A stretch of DNA of 41,603 bases from an uncultured Ignavibacteriales bacterium (GCA_937138605.1 CAKZPH010000147.1:1-41603), one strand, 5' to 3'. Shown: positions 10,603 through 21,025, counted from the first letter of the stretch. The notes: generated by a model not told the origin, from the letters alone. Numbers and translations: made by a program.

Positions 10603-12591
10603 TTATCTTAGAATGGTTAATTTTTTGGTAACGTTGTAGTCTTGCGATAAAAATCGATAAAAATAAACTCCACTAGAAAGCACCCGTCCAGTGTCATCCG
10701 TTCCATCCCAAACAAACTCGTGGTTATTCCCTCTACTTACACCCACATCTTTCAATAGTGTCTTCACTTTTCTTCCAAGGACATCATAAATTTCGAGTGT
10801 AATCCATTGCTGAGTAGGTAAATCAAATCTAAACCTGGTTATACCATTAAATGGATTCGGGTAATTCTGATACAATACAAAATCTCTAACAACGTTTAAA
10901 CTCTTTCTAGGTGCAAAAACTTTTTTAGATAATAAATGGAATGAATAGTTTAACTCACTTTTTTCAGGAATTCTCACCGTACGCGTTGGTGTATGATAAG
11001 TAAAATAAAACTTGTATACATCATCTTCATTTAGTTCATTTGGTAGTTTTACTTCAAACTTAAAATTATTACCTAAATCTAACAGTTCAATTTCTTTATA
11101 GATACTATTATCCTCAGAAAAAATAACAACGTTTAATTTGTTTATTGTCTGATTTTCGAAGATCGTTTTAAGCAAATAGTAACCATCATTTCGTTTCACA
11201 ATTAAAGGAAAAGACAACGCTTCTTTTGCACGAGCTATTCCCCAACCATAAACAGTATCAGGTTTATCAGATTGACTTGCTGTTAATCGAATCGCATCCC
11301 TTACTTGATATTGATTGATTTCTGAATAATGAGAAATTAAAAGTCCTACAATTCCAGCTACTATTGGTGTTGAAGCAGAAGTACCCGATGCATAACTATA
11401 AGATGCAAAACCATTAGTTGTTGCCGTGTAAACAGACATTCCCATAGCACAAACATCAGGTTTAATTCTTCCATCACTAGTGGGACCACGCGAAGAAAAA
11501 GGCGCTATAATTGACGAAGACGAAACTGCCCCAACAGCTAGCACATAACGAGCATCCGCAGGAGAAACAATATATTTCCAAGGACTCATAAATTCATTTC
11601 CAGCTGCTGTTACTGTAACAACACCACGAACAAATGCTGAATCAACTGCCCTGGCAACAATTGTAGTTGAACCGTTCATGTCTTGATATGTGTAGCTTTC
11701 ATTTGGATCATCAAACTCACTATAGCCTAGTGAGCTACTTGTCACATCAACTCCTTGTTGTTCCATCCAAATTAATGCTCTAGCATAATTATCCTCTTCA
11801 ACACGCCTTTCACTTCTGATATCTTCGGTTTTTGCAAGAATATAATTTGCGTCATAAGCAACACCAATAAGACGACCATCTTTTTTCCCTGCAACTATAC
11901 TCATAATCTGAGTTCCATGAGCATCCTGTCCTGCTACATCACCTGGTTGATTAGCTGTAATGGAATCACCAAATATAAAATCATATTCAGCGATAACTTT
12001 GGTACTCATTAAAGCTTCATGAGTTTTCCAGCGAAAACCTGTATCAAGTAATCCAATCAAAACATTTTCGCCTCTTATTCCCCGTGAGTGAACCTCAGGA
12101 ATTTGAGAAAGATTATTTTGATCAAAAGATGGTCCATAATTATTCGTTAATTTGTTTAATTCAAATAATGGAGCAATTGATTCGTCTCTATATGATGACT
12201 TAAAAACTTTTACTTTTTCCACTTTTTCCACAAAAGGCAGACTTGAAATTAATTGTTTTTGATTTTCATCCAAATAAGCAGATACTGCATTAAACCATGT
12301 TAATTCGTGAACGATTTGCACATTTAACTCTTTTAAGTTATCGATGTAAGGTTTGTAAATAAAATAATCGCCGTAAGAAAAAATTTCATTACCTAAAGCT
12401 TTCTTTCTTCTTTCAATTGCCTTATTAGAAAAAGTTTTTAAGAGTTCAGCTTCAATGATTTCTTTTTTGAAATATTTTTTATCACTTTCGCCTTTGTCTT
12501 TGAAATAAATAAGATACTTTGTTTGGGTAAAAGCAACTACAGGCAATAATAAAAAGAGGACATTAAAAATAATTTTCAAGTAAAATTTCAT
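10603..12591 (-). CDS. Secreted subtilisin-like S8 serine protease with T9SS type A-like C-terminal sorting domain
   Basis: Signal peptide; triad motifs LLDTGFRW (D), DAHGTQIMSIVAG (H), SGTSASTPIVAG (S); TAAGNE oxyanion; C-terminus LYQNYPNPFNGITRFRFDLP...EIYDVLGRKVKTL...SSGVYFYRF...VTKKLTIL. Confidence 0.93.
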   Translation of the reverse strand: MKFYLKIIFNVLFLLLPVVAFTQTKYLIYFKDKGESDKKYFKKEIIEAELLKTFSNKAIERRKKALGNEIFSYGDYFIYKPYIDNLKELNVQIVHELTWFNAVSAYLDENQKQLISSLPFVEKVEKVKVFKSSYRDESIAPLFELNKLTNNYGPSFDQNNLSQIPEVHSRGIRGENVLIGLLDTGFRWKTHEALMSTKVIAEYDFIFGDSITANQPGDVAGQDAHGTQIMSIVAGKKDGRLIGVAYDANYILAKTEDIRSERRVEEDNYARALIWMEQQGVDVTSSSLGYSEFDDPNESYTYQDMNGSTTIVARAVDSAFVRGVVTVTAAGNEFMSPWKYIVSPADARYVLAVGAVSSSSIIAPFSSRGPTSDGRIKPDVCAMGMSVYTATTNGFASYSYASGTSASTPIVAGIVGLLISHYSEINQYQVRDAIRLTASQSDKPDTVYGWGIARAKEALSFPLIVKRNDGYYLLKTIFENQTINKLNVVIFSEDNSIYKEIELLDLGNNFKFEVKLPNELNEDDVYKFYFTYHTPTRTVRIPEKSELNYSFHLLSKKVFAPRKSLNVVRDFVLYQNYPNPFNGITRFRFDLPTQQWITLEIYDVLGRKVKTLLKDVGVSRGNNHEFVWDGTDDTGRVLSSGVYFYRFLSQDYNVTKKLTILR

Positions 12592-12600
12592 AGTTAAACT

Positions 12601-13545
12601 TCAGTTTGTTATGATTTTTGCTATTCTTTCTAATCGGATAGAAGATAATTTTCTAATTACATCTGGTAACAAAGGTAAATCTCGATTCCATGACCAATAA
12701 ATTATTAAAGGTTCACCAATTATAAGGTCATCTGGAACATATCCCCAAAATCTGCTATCTGCACTGTCATCACGATTATCACCTAACATAAAATAGTAAT
12801 CTTTTTTAATCACGTATTTATCCGTTGGTTTACCATCGATAAGTATTGTATTACCTGAAATGCTTACAGCTCTTCTTCCTTGTTCACGGTCTATTAAAGT
12901 ACGATATTGTTCGATATTATTAATCGATAGAGTAATTGTATCACCTTTTTTAGGGACGTAAAGAGGTCCATAGTTATCCTCATTGAAATTAGAAAATCTT
13001 GGAAATATATAAGGATTTCCTATTCGATTAGGTGTAGGAATAGGATTGAGAAATTTCATTTTAGGTGGAGGCGGGAACAATTCTCCGTTTACATATAAAA
13101 CTTTATCAACAATTGTTATAGTATCACCAGGCAAACCAACACATCTTTTAACATAATTCATCACAACATCACTTTTGAGTTTATCTCTATCACCCGGATA
13201 TTCAAAGACAATTACATCACCGCGTTTAATTTCTCTTAATCTTGGAAATCGATAATATGGAAGAGCAATACTGGTAAACGGAATATAGCGAGGGGTCGTT
13301 GAGCCTAAAGTAAACTTTGTAACCAATAAAAAGTCACCCGGTAGAAGTGAATCTTCCATTGAACCTGTTGGAATTGTATAAGCTTCGATCACGAAAATTT
13401 TTAAAATCATTGCAACAACGAATGCCCACAAAAGACTCTTTAAATTATCAATAAATTTTTCCTTTATAGTTCTTTGTGCTTTATATTCTTCCTTTAATCT
13501 TTTTCTTTCCCTTATTCTTTCGACTAGTTTTTTAAGCCATTCCAT
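12601..13545 (-). CDS. lepB: Signal peptidase I
   Basis: IPTGSMEDSLLPGDFLLVTKF (catalytic Ser), VVMNYVKRCVGLPGDTI (catalytic Lys), FMLGDNRDDSADSRFWGYV. Confidence 0.96.
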   Translation of the reverse strand: MEWLKKLVERIRERKRLKEEYKAQRTIKEKFIDNLKSLLWAFVVAMILKIFVIEAYTIPTGSMEDSLLPGDFLLVTKFTLGSTTPRYIPFTSIALPYYRFPRLREIKRGDVIVFEYPGDRDKLKSDVVMNYVKRCVGLPGDTITIVDKVLYVNGELFPPPPKMKFLNPIPTPNRIGNPYIFPRFSNFNEDNYGPLYVPKKGDTITLSINNIEQYRTLIDREQGRRAVSISGNTILIDGKPTDKYVIKKDYYFMLGDNRDDSADSRFWGYVPDDLIIGEPLIIYWSWNRDLPLLPDVIRKLSSIRLERIAKIITN

Positions 13546-13564
13546 AATTTATCCCTGTTATATT

Positions 13565-15361
13565 CTACTGATCTTCCATTGATAAAATTGCAAGGAAAGC
13601 TTCTTGCGGAATTTCAACATTACCTACTTGTTTCATTCGCTTCTTCCCTTCTTTTTGTTTTTCAAGTAACTTTCTTTTTCGAGTCACATCACCACCGTAA
13701 CATTTAGCAAGAACATTTTTTCTTAAAGGTTTAATCACATCACGAGCAATGACTTTACTTCCTATTGCTGCTTGAATCACAACTTCAAAAAGTTGTCTTG
13801 GTATTAATTCTTTCAACTTTGAACAAAGTTTTCTTCCCCATTCATATGCTTTTAATCGATGAACAATAAAAGAAAAGGCATCTATAGGATCTCCATTGAG
13901 CAAAATTTCTACTTTGACTAAATCAGACTCACGGTAGCCAGTGTATTCATAGTCGAAAGATGCATAGCCTCGTGAGATGGATTTCAATTTATCATAAAAA
14001 TCAAATATTATTTCTGAAAGCGGAAGTTCGTATTGCATATCAACTCGATTTGTACTAATGTAGGTGGTACTTTTGTGAATTCCTCTTCTATCCATGCAAA
14101 GTTTCATTATGCCACCTATGTAATCAGCAGGAGTTACTATCTGTGCTTTAACAAATGGTTCTTCTATAAAGTCAATTTCTCCAAGCTGAGGCATCAAAGC
14201 AGGATTTTCAACAATTACTTTTTCACCGTTTCGTTTTGTAACGTGATATTCTACATTTGGAATTGTTGTTATAATATCCTGATCAAATTCTCTTGCAAGT
14301 CGTTCCTGAACAATTTCCATGTGAAGTAAGCCAAGAAAACCGCAACGGAAACCAAAACCCAGTGCTGCTGAAGTCTCTGGTTGGTAAGTTAATGCAGCAT
14401 CATTTAGCACATATTTATCCAGAGCATCACGTAATTCTTGATAATTATCACTGTTTGTGGGATATAATCCACTAAAAACCATAGGCTTTACTTCTTTGTA
14501 ACCAGGAAGTGGTTCAGATGCAGGATTGTCGTAAGTAGTGATAGTATCACCAACTTTAGTATCATGAACATCCTTAACTCCTGCTATCAAATAACCAACG
14601 TTTCCTGATTCAAGATAACCACGACGGATTCTCTTGAGTCCAAGAACTCCAACTTCTTCAGCCAAAAATGTCTTTGCTGTTCGGAAGAATTTAATTTTCT
14701 GACCTTCTTTTAATTCACCATCAAAAACTCTGATGTAAGTGACAACTCCTCTATAAGGATCATACTTTGAATCAAATATTAAAGCACGTAATGGTTCATT
14801 ACTCCTCTCATCTGATGGAGGAATTCTTTCAACAATTGCTTCCAAAATTTCATCAATGCCAATTTTTTGTTTAGCTGATGCAAGAATTATTTCCTCTCTT
14901 TTACAACCAATTAAGTCCATTATTTGCTGAGCAACCGATTCAATATCAGCACTGGGTAAATCTATCTTGTTTATAACTGGAATAATCTCAAGTCCTGCAT
15001 CAATTGCCATATAAAGGTTACTTATTGTTTGAGCTTCTACTCCTTGAGAAGCATCCACAACCAATATTGCTCCCTCACACGCTGCAAGAGAACGTGAAAC
15101 TTCATAAGTAAAATCAACATGACCGGGCGTATCAATTAGATTAAGAATGTATTCCTTTCCATCCTTATGAATATACTTCATTTGAACAGCGTGAGATTTT
15201 ATTGTTATTCCTCTTTCACGCTCAAGGTCCATATCATCGAGAACTTGATCGACAAGTTCTCTTTCAGAAATTGTACCTGTTTTCTCCAATAATCGATCAG
15301 CTAAGGTCGACTTACCGTGGTCTATGTGGGCTATGATGCAAAAGTTCCTGAAATTTGGCAT
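13565..15361 (-). CDS. lepA: Elongation factor 4 (LepA) GTPase
   Basis: [77 protein letters not shown]-terminal [24 protein letters not shown]. Confidence 0.99.
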   Translation of the reverse strand: MPNFRNFCIIAHIDHGKSTLADRLLEKTGTISERELVDQVLDDMDLERERGITIKSHAVQMKYIHKDGKEYILNLIDTPGHVDFTYEVSRSLAACEGAILVVDASQGVEAQTISNLYMAIDAGLEIIPVINKIDLPSADIESVAQQIMDLIGCKREEIILASAKQKIGIDEILEAIVERIPPSDERSNEPLRALIFDSKYDPYRGVVTYIRVFDGELKEGQKIKFFRTAKTFLAEEVGVLGLKRIRRGYLESGNVGYLIAGVKDVHDTKVGDTITTYDNPASEPLPGYKEVKPMVFSGLYPTNSDNYQELRDALDKYVLNDAALTYQPETSAALGFGFRCGFLGLLHMEIVQERLAREFDQDIITTIPNVEYHVTKRNGEKVIVENPALMPQLGEIDFIEEPFVKAQIVTPADYIGGIMKLCMDRRGIHKSTTYISTNRVDMQYELPLSEIIFDFYDKLKSISRGYASFDYEYTGYRESDLVKVEILLNGDPIDAFSFIVHRLKAYEWGRKLCSKLKELIPRQLFEVVIQAAIGSKVIARDVIKPLRKNVLAKCYGGDVTRKRKLLEKQKEGKKRMKQVGNVEIPQEAFLAILSMEDQ

Positions 15362-15429
15362 AGTAACTTCATCACTTTACTAAGTAAAATTTTTCATGAA
15401 ATGCTTTCTTCATAAAAAAATAAAAAATC

Positions 15430-15453
15430 AAATTCAATATAACGATTGAATTT
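15430..15453. promoter_or_regulatory. 9-bp perfect inverted repeat AAATTCAAT-N6-ATTGAATTT in the divergent lepA / metallophosphoesterase intergenic region
   Basis: Read directly: aaattcaat ataacg attgaattt. Confidence 0.35.
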
Positions 15454-15519
15454 ATGTTTTTTCAATGATTGAAAATACTCATTTTTCGAAGCAGATTTAC
15501 ATTTCATATTTTTGAAAAA

Positions 15520-17361
15520 ATGCTTTTAAATATGAAAATTAAAACTTCTTTTAGATTAACTTTTTCAATTTTACTTTTTATTCCCTGCTATCTGTTCCCA
15601 CAATTAAAATTTGCTTGGATTACTGATACACATATTGGTTCACCAAATGCTACAGATGATGTGATTGAAATTATCCAGGATTTAAATAAACGTGACGTTA
15701 AATTTACCATACTAACAGGTGACATCACAGAAAAAGGAAAAAATTCCGAACTGATTGAAGCAAAAAGAATTTTAACAGAATTAACTAAACCATATTTCAT
15801 AATTCCAGGAAACCACGATACTAAATGGAGCGAATCGGGTTGCACTTTGTTTAAAAATTTATTTGGTGAAAACAGATTTTATTTTATTTATGAAGATTAT
15901 GTTTTTATTGGACTTAACAGTGGAATTCCACTCCGTGGTGGTGGCGGACACATTCCAATTGAAGAACTTATCTGGTTAAATGCTAAACTTGAAAAACTTC
16001 CGAAGAATTCAAAAATCATTTTAGCAGTTCATCATCCACTTGATAATGATATTGATAATTCGTTTGAAATCATTAATAGACTAAAAAAGTTTGACTATGC
16101 TTTCATCTTAGTTGGACATGGTCATGCAAATCGTGAATACAATTTTTACGGTATAAATGGTGCAATGGGGAGGTCAGCATTAAGAGGAAACAAAACGCCC
16201 GGGTACAACCTTGTTACATTGAAAGAAGATAGCATTTTTATTGAAGAAGTTAATTTGATTGAAAGAAAACCTTGGTATAAAAATTCGATCATGATAACAA
16301 ATAAAACTAAGCATGTTTACTTAACCAAGAAAATTTTTAGGCACCGTAACGCGGATGTTCACAAAATTTTTGATACAAAATCAACTTTGGTAAAAACCGG
16401 CGTTATTCAAGATGGTTTGATTTATTTTGCCGATTTAGATGGAAATGTTTATGCAATTAATCAAAAAGGTAAATTGATCTGGAAAAGAACTTTTCACACT
16501 TCTTTTTTTGCCAATCCATCTATTCATAAAAATCAAGTCATAGTTTGCGGCACGAATGGTTTTATCTATTTTCTTCATAGAAAAAATGGAAACATCTTAA
16601 AGAAGATAGATGTTAATTCTACAATCATCGCTTCACCCGTAATAAACAAAGGAAAAAATCTTCTAATAGTGTTTTCAAATGATGGTTATGTTAATTACAT
16701 AAATCCTGAAAATTTTGAAATAAAGCGAAAGAAAGTTTCTGACCTCAATTTTGAGGCAATTCCGCTATACATTGATAATAAAATTATTTTAGGATCATGG
16801 GATAACTATCTCTACTCAATACCGGATTATTTTATCGAGACATTACAATACTATTGGAGATGGACCGAATATAAAAATTTCTACTATTCACCAGCTGCAT
16901 GCTCTCCCGTAATTGATAAACAAAATAGAATTTTTATTTCCACGCCCGATAAATTCATCTCAGCAATTGATATTCATACAGGAAAAACAATTTGGCGAAG
17001 TAATGAATATAACGCATGGGAATCCATTGGAATTAACCAGGAAAAAAATGTAATATTTATTAAATCAGTAATTGATACAATCTTCGCTTTATCATTAATT
17101 GATTCAATCCCAAAACTTCTTTGGAAAAATGGAATTGGCTATGGTGTGGACACTAATCCAGTTAATTTATTTGAAGCACAAAATAAACTATTTATTCCCG
17201 CAAAGAATGGAACTCTTTACATCCTCGATTCAAAAGATGGTCACTTGATTACTAAATTTAATTTAGGTTACTCTAGATTAAACAACATTGTACCAGTATC
17301 TAAAAACGTTTTTATAATTTCAAACATGGATGGAGATATTTTTAGAATTAAACTTAAATGA
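15520..17361 (+). CDS. Secreted/periplasmic calcineurin-like metallophosphoesterase fused to a PQQ-like beta-propeller
   Basis: WITDTHIG, LTGDITEKG, IPGNHDTKW, AVHHPLDN, GHGHANREY; then repeated WKR/GTNGFIYFLHRKNGNILKK-type propeller blades. The ORF-track start (15469) is a TTG; the ATG at 15520 or 15532 fits a signal peptide better. Confidence 0.85.
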   Translation: MLLNMKIKTSFRLTFSILLFIPCYLFPQLKFAWITDTHIGSPNATDDVIEIIQDLNKRDVKFTILTGDITEKGKNSELIEAKRILTELTKPYFIIPGNHDTKWSESGCTLFKNLFGENRFYFIYEDYVFIGLNSGIPLRGGGGHIPIEELIWLNAKLEKLPKNSKIILAVHHPLDNDIDNSFEIINRLKKFDYAFILVGHGHANREYNFYGINGAMGRSALRGNKTPGYNLVTLKEDSIFIEEVNLIERKPWYKNSIMITNKTKHVYLTKKIFRHRNADVHKIFDTKSTLVKTGVIQDGLIYFADLDGNVYAINQKGKLIWKRTFHTSFFANPSIHKNQVIVCGTNGFIYFLHRKNGNILKKIDVNSTIIASPVINKGKNLLIVFSNDGYVNYINPENFEIKRKKVSDLNFEAIPLYIDNKIILGSWDNYLYSIPDYFIETLQYYWRWTEYKNFYYSPAACSPVIDKQNRIFISTPDKFISAIDIHTGKTIWRSNEYNAWESIGINQEKNVIFIKSVIDTIFALSLIDSIPKLLWKNGIGYGVDTNPVNLFEAQNKLFIPAKNGTLYILDSKDGHLITKFNLGYSRLNNIVPVSKNVFIISNMDGDIFRIKLK

Positions 17362-17364
17362 ATT

Positions 17365-18015
17365 ATGGAAAGAAAATTCAAAGGAATTATTTTCGACATT
17401 GATGGTACATTAACTTCGACTAACCAACTTATCTTTGCAACATTTAATCATATTGCACAAAAATATGAGAATAAAACTTATTCTGATGAAGAGATAATTG
17501 CAATGTTTGGTCCACCTGAAGATGTAATATTGAAAGAGAAATATAATGGAGAAAACTTTGAGAGAGTTTATCATGATTATTACAAGTTCTATAGAGATAA
17601 TCATCCAAGAATGGCTGATTTATATCCTGGCATTGTAGATATTCTTGAAACTCTAAAGTCAAAAAAAATTATCACTGCAATTTTTACTGGCAAAGGAAGA
17701 AATACCACTCAAATAACATTAGAAGTTCTGGGTATAATGCATTACTTTGATATGATAATTACAGGAGATGATGTGATAGAACACAAGCCCTCCCCTGAGG
17801 GAATTCTACGATTTTTAGAAAAATTTAAGTTTGAAAAAAAAGAAGTATTGATGGTGGGTGACTCAATTGCCGATATTCTTGCGGCGCGTGAAGCCGGTGT
17901 AGAAATAGCTTCAGTTGTGTGGGATTCTTATGCAAAATATCAAGTTATTAAAATGAATCCACTTCATTTTGAACAAGTACATTCTTTTCGTGATTGGTTG
18001 GAAAAATATATTTGA
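17365..18015 (+). CDS. HAD-family hydrolase (phosphoglycolate phosphatase/beta-phosphoglucomutase-like)
   Basis: IIFDIDGTLTSTNQ, IFTGKGRNTT, KPSPEGILRFLEKF, LMVGDSIADILAAREAGVEIASVVW. Confidence 0.9.
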   Translation: MERKFKGIIFDIDGTLTSTNQLIFATFNHIAQKYENKTYSDEEIIAMFGPPEDVILKEKYNGENFERVYHDYYKFYRDNHPRMADLYPGIVDILETLKSKKIITAIFTGKGRNTTQITLEVLGIMHYFDMIITGDDVIEHKPSPEGILRFLEKFKFEKKEVLMVGDSIADILAAREAGVEIASVVWDSYAKYQVIKMNPLHFEQVHSFRDWLEKYI

Positions 18016-18049
18016 TAAATCGATTATATATTCAAATTAAAATCTTTAT

Positions 18050-18490
18050 ATGAAGAATATCAAATGCTCTGATATTTTTATACCAGTAACATTTTTAATC
18101 TTACTTTCGCTTGCAACTACTTACTTTTTAATTCCATCAAATGCAATAAAAATCAGTCTAATTAATTCTTTTTCTTATGTGTGTCATCAAAATCCTGATC
18201 GAAGTTACAAGTTATTAGAGAATCAAATGTTAATATGTTCAAGATGTACAGGAATTTACACTGGAATCGTAATTACAAACATAATTGTTTTGATAAGCAA
18301 AAGGCTGAAGAAAATATTTTCTCAAATTGATGTAAAGACTTCAGTTATATTTCTAGTTCCAATAACAATTGACTGGTTTATAAATTTTTTATTCAATGTA
18401 GATTCCGGTAATTTTGTACGGTTTATAACCGGATTTTTATCTGGATTTGCTTTATTAATAGTGTTAGCAAACTTTGAATCAAAGGATTAA
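18050..18490 (+). CDS. DUF2085-like small membrane protein
   Basis: VCHQNPDRSYKLLENQMLICSRCTGIYTGI: CHQ.P.RS...ICSRCTGIY motif, several TM segments. Confidence 0.75.
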   Translation: MKNIKCSDIFIPVTFLILLSLATTYFLIPSNAIKISLINSFSYVCHQNPDRSYKLLENQMLICSRCTGIYTGIVITNIIVLISKRLKKIFSQIDVKTSVIFLVPITIDWFINFLFNVDSGNFVRFITGFLSGFALLIVLANFESKD

Positions 18491-18495
18491 GTTTT

Positions 18496-18987
18496 ATGTT
18501 CAAGAAAAAATTCTTGCCTGCCCTTGTGACAGGCTTTTCTTTAGCGGTTATATCAATAATTCCTTTACTTCAAATTGGAACTTGTTGTCTATTTGCTCCA
18601 ATTGCAGGAATTGTAGCAATAACTCTTTTTCATATGCAAATTAAAAACCTTGCAGAGTTTCAATTAAAGAGATCAGATGGAATATCAATTGGAATAATGG
18701 TTGGGATTATTGCTGGATTTTTCGAATCCATTTTTCAATCACTTCTAATTTTTGTATCAAAAACTAATCCCGTTAATGATGCAATTATATTTATCCAACA
18801 AAATTTTAATAATCTACCAATTCCTGATATACTAAATGAAATTTCAAAAGAGATAGATGAAAAACGTTTTAGTTTATTGTTAAGTCTATCCATATTTTTT
18901 AATGCTTCTATTATTTATTCCATCTTTGCCTCAATTGGAGGAGTTATAGGAGTTTCAGGAATTAAAAGAAAAAATCAAATTATTTGA
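18496..18987 (+). CDS. Hypothetical multi-pass membrane protein
   Basis: 163-aa ORF, four or so hydrophobic segments; 5 bp after the previous gene. Confidence 0.65.
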   Translation: MFKKKFLPALVTGFSLAVISIIPLLQIGTCCLFAPIAGIVAITLFHMQIKNLAEFQLKRSDGISIGIMVGIIAGFFESIFQSLLIFVSKTNPVNDAIIFIQQNFNNLPIPDILNEISKEIDEKRFSLLLSLSIFFNASIIYSIFASIGGVIGVSGIKRKNQII

Positions 18988-19005
18988 AATAAACGTAGAA
19001 TTTTT

Positions 19006-19305
19006 ATGATAGCAGTATTTTTGTTCTACATTCATTTGATTTTTGGTTTATATGTATTTACAAAAAGATGGCAGGAAGAAGGTCTAAGTGCAGCTTTTCT
19101 AATACTAATATTTGTGGGAATTATTTTTTCAGTTGGATGGACACTTTCTTACTTGATTGCGTCATTAATTTTTCCGACCGAAGGTTTAGGAAAATTTTAT
19201 AATCGTGATACAATTTCACTTACAATAGTCACCATTTTTGAATATTTCTTTTACAATAATTACTTCAGGGGAAAATTAAAAAAAGAAAAAGCGCCTCTAT
19301 TATAA
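19006..19305 (+). CDS. Hypothetical small membrane protein
   Basis: 99-aa hydrophobic ORF collinear with the two preceding membrane-protein genes; ends 1 bp from the convergent tonB-like stop. Confidence 0.6.
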   Translation: MIAVFLFYIHLIFGLYVFTKRWQEEGLSAAFLILIFVGIIFSVGWTLSYLIASLIFPTEGLGKFYNRDTISLTIVTIFEYFFYNNYFRGKLKKEKAPLL

Positions 19306-19306
19306 A

Positions 19307-19984
19307 TTACTCAAGCCTGTATGGTATAGTGATAATAACCTGCTGTTCAAATTGAATTTGGTTTGGTCTTAAAGACTCAAATTTCCATGTCTTAAGTGCT
19401 TGAATAGCAGCATCTTCAAGTTGAGTGTCCGCTTTAATTAAAGGAATGGGTGAAACTACTGAACCATCAGGTAAAATTGTAAATTTAATTTTGATGTCTA
19501 TTTCTTTCTGAACACCCGGAGGAAATTTGGGTTTCTCCCATCTTAAAATTTTTCTCGTTCCACGACCACCCCAATCAAAGCTATATCCACTGGAACCAAT
19601 GGGCGATTCACCTGCTGGATTTTTTGAAATGTTATTACTCAAATTTTCTGATTGATTTACTCGTTCGAATTTCTCCTTTTTCTTTTCCTGCTGTTCTTTT
19701 TTCTTTAAGATTTCATCAAATTCTTGTTTTACTCTGGGTTTTTCAATGTTATCCTCTTTTTTCTCAATAGATTCATTTTTATCATCTATGGCTTTTTCCT
19801 TTTGAGCAATAAGAGGATCTGAACCCGGCTTACCACTTCCCGGTGCTCCAAAATCAATTGTGACGTATTCGGGTACTACCGGTAATGTTCCAAGTGTAAT
19901 AAAAGAAAATATTATCAATAGAATTACATGAAGAAAAGAAGAAGCAATATATGTGAATCTAAGATCTGTAAAAAATCTTTTCAT
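19307..19984 (-). CDS. TonB/TolA-like energy transducer
   Basis: N-terminal TM anchor, charged Lys/Glu linker, C-terminal TonB fold (IKFTILPDGSVVSPIPLIKADTQLEDAAIQALKTWKFESLRPNQ); follows ExbB/ExbD genes. Confidence 0.9.
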   Translation of the reverse strand: MKRFFTDLRFTYIASSFLHVILLIIFSFITLGTLPVVPEYVTIDFGAPGSGKPGSDPLIAQKEKAIDDKNESIEKKEDNIEKPRVKQEFDEILKKKEQQEKKKEKFERVNQSENLSNNISKNPAGESPIGSSGYSFDWGGRGTRKILRWEKPKFPPGVQKEIDIKIKFTILPDGSVVSPIPLIKADTQLEDAAIQALKTWKFESLRPNQIQFEQQVIITIPYRLE

Positions 19985-20382
19985 AGCGTTTCTTTTTCGG
20001 TCGCAATTGTAAACTTATTAACCCCCGTTCCTTTTGCAATATCTATTACTTTTATCAATATATCTATTGATACTTCTTTATCAGCTTTAATGACTAAATT
20101 TTTATCAAGCTGATTTTTTTGCTGTAAAATTTTTTCACCAAGTTCAGCAAGACTTATCTTATCACTACCGAAATAAATATCATTTGTTTTAGTAATTGTT
20201 ACAATAAACTGATTTTCATTTACAGTATCTGAAGTTTCAGATTTTGGAAGTTTAACCTGTACACCCGTTGTAATTACAAATTGAGAAGTCAGCAAGAAGA
20301 AGATGAGCAAAAGCATCACTATATCTGTTAATGAAGAATAATTAAAAGCGGTGAGCAATTTTCTCTCTGATTCAAACTTCAT
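19981..20382 (-). CDS. ExbD/TolR family biopolymer transport protein
   Basis: MKFESERKLLTAFNYSSLTDIVMLLLIFFLLTSQFVITTGVQVKLPKS, conserved TM Asp. The ORF track starts at 20421; the ATG at 20382 matches the family N-terminus. Confidence 0.92.
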   Translation of the reverse strand: MKFESERKLLTAFNYSSLTDIVMLLLIFFLLTSQFVITTGVQVKLPKSETSDTVNENQFIVTITKTNDIYFGSDKISLAELGEKILQQKNQLDKNLVIKADKEVSIDILIKVIDIAKGTGVNKFTIATEKETL

Positions 20383-21010
20383 GTTTAACTCTACCAAATT
20401 CTTTTTCGTAAAGTACATCAATGAAATCTGTAGAAGTAATTTCCATTTCAGATATAAGTTTATTTATGCGTGTTACAAAATAATTATAGAATAGATAGGC
20501 AATTATTCCTACTGACAAACCAAAAGCAGTAGTAATTAACGCTTCCCAAATTCCACCGGCAAGATCACTAGGCGAAGCATTTCCACCGAGGGTTTCTATT
20601 TTGATAAAAGCGGAGATCATTCCCGTTACCGTTCCGAGAAATCCTAAAAGCGGAGCTACACCTGAGATGGTTGCGAGAATTGAAAGACCCTTTTCCAATT
20701 TATAAATTTCCTGTTTACCAGCACTTTCAATCGATTCTTTAATTCTTTCCATTCCAAAGTGATACTTTGTGAGTCCTTTACGAACAATATTGGCAATTGG
20801 TGAGTTAAATTCAGAACAGTAGTTGATCGCTTCGACAATGTCACCTTTCTTCATGTGTTGACGAATCTGAATCATAAATCGTGGAACGTTTACAGATGCT
20901 TGTCTTAATATAAAGTATCTTTCGATAACAATTGCGAAAGTTATTACCGAACATAAAAGAATGGGCCACATAAGCAGCCCTCCTTTCAAGAAACCAGAAA
21001 GTAAATCCAT
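20372..21010 (-). CDS. ExbB/TolQ/MotA family proton channel
   Basis: GGLLMWPILLCSVITFAIVIERYFILR, ISGVAPLLGFLGTVTGMISAF, GGIWEALITTAFGLSVGIIAYLFYNYF. Confidence 0.95.
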   Translation of the reverse strand: MDLLSGFLKGGLLMWPILLCSVITFAIVIERYFILRQASVNVPRFMIQIRQHMKKGDIVEAINYCSEFNSPIANIVRKGLTKYHFGMERIKESIESAGKQEIYKLEKGLSILATISGVAPLLGFLGTVTGMISAFIKIETLGGNASPSDLAGGIWEALITTAFGLSVGIIAYLFYNYFVTRINKLISEMEITSTDFIDVLYEKEFGRVKHEV

Positions 21011-21025
21011 ATATATTTCCTATTT

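Noticed and set aside
14033-14475. + strand ORFs antisense to lepA
   Set aside because: Within a highly conserved GTPase gene; shadow ORFs.
17410-17662. Two - strand ORFs within the HAD gene
   Set aside because: Shadow ORFs antisense to clear HAD motifs.
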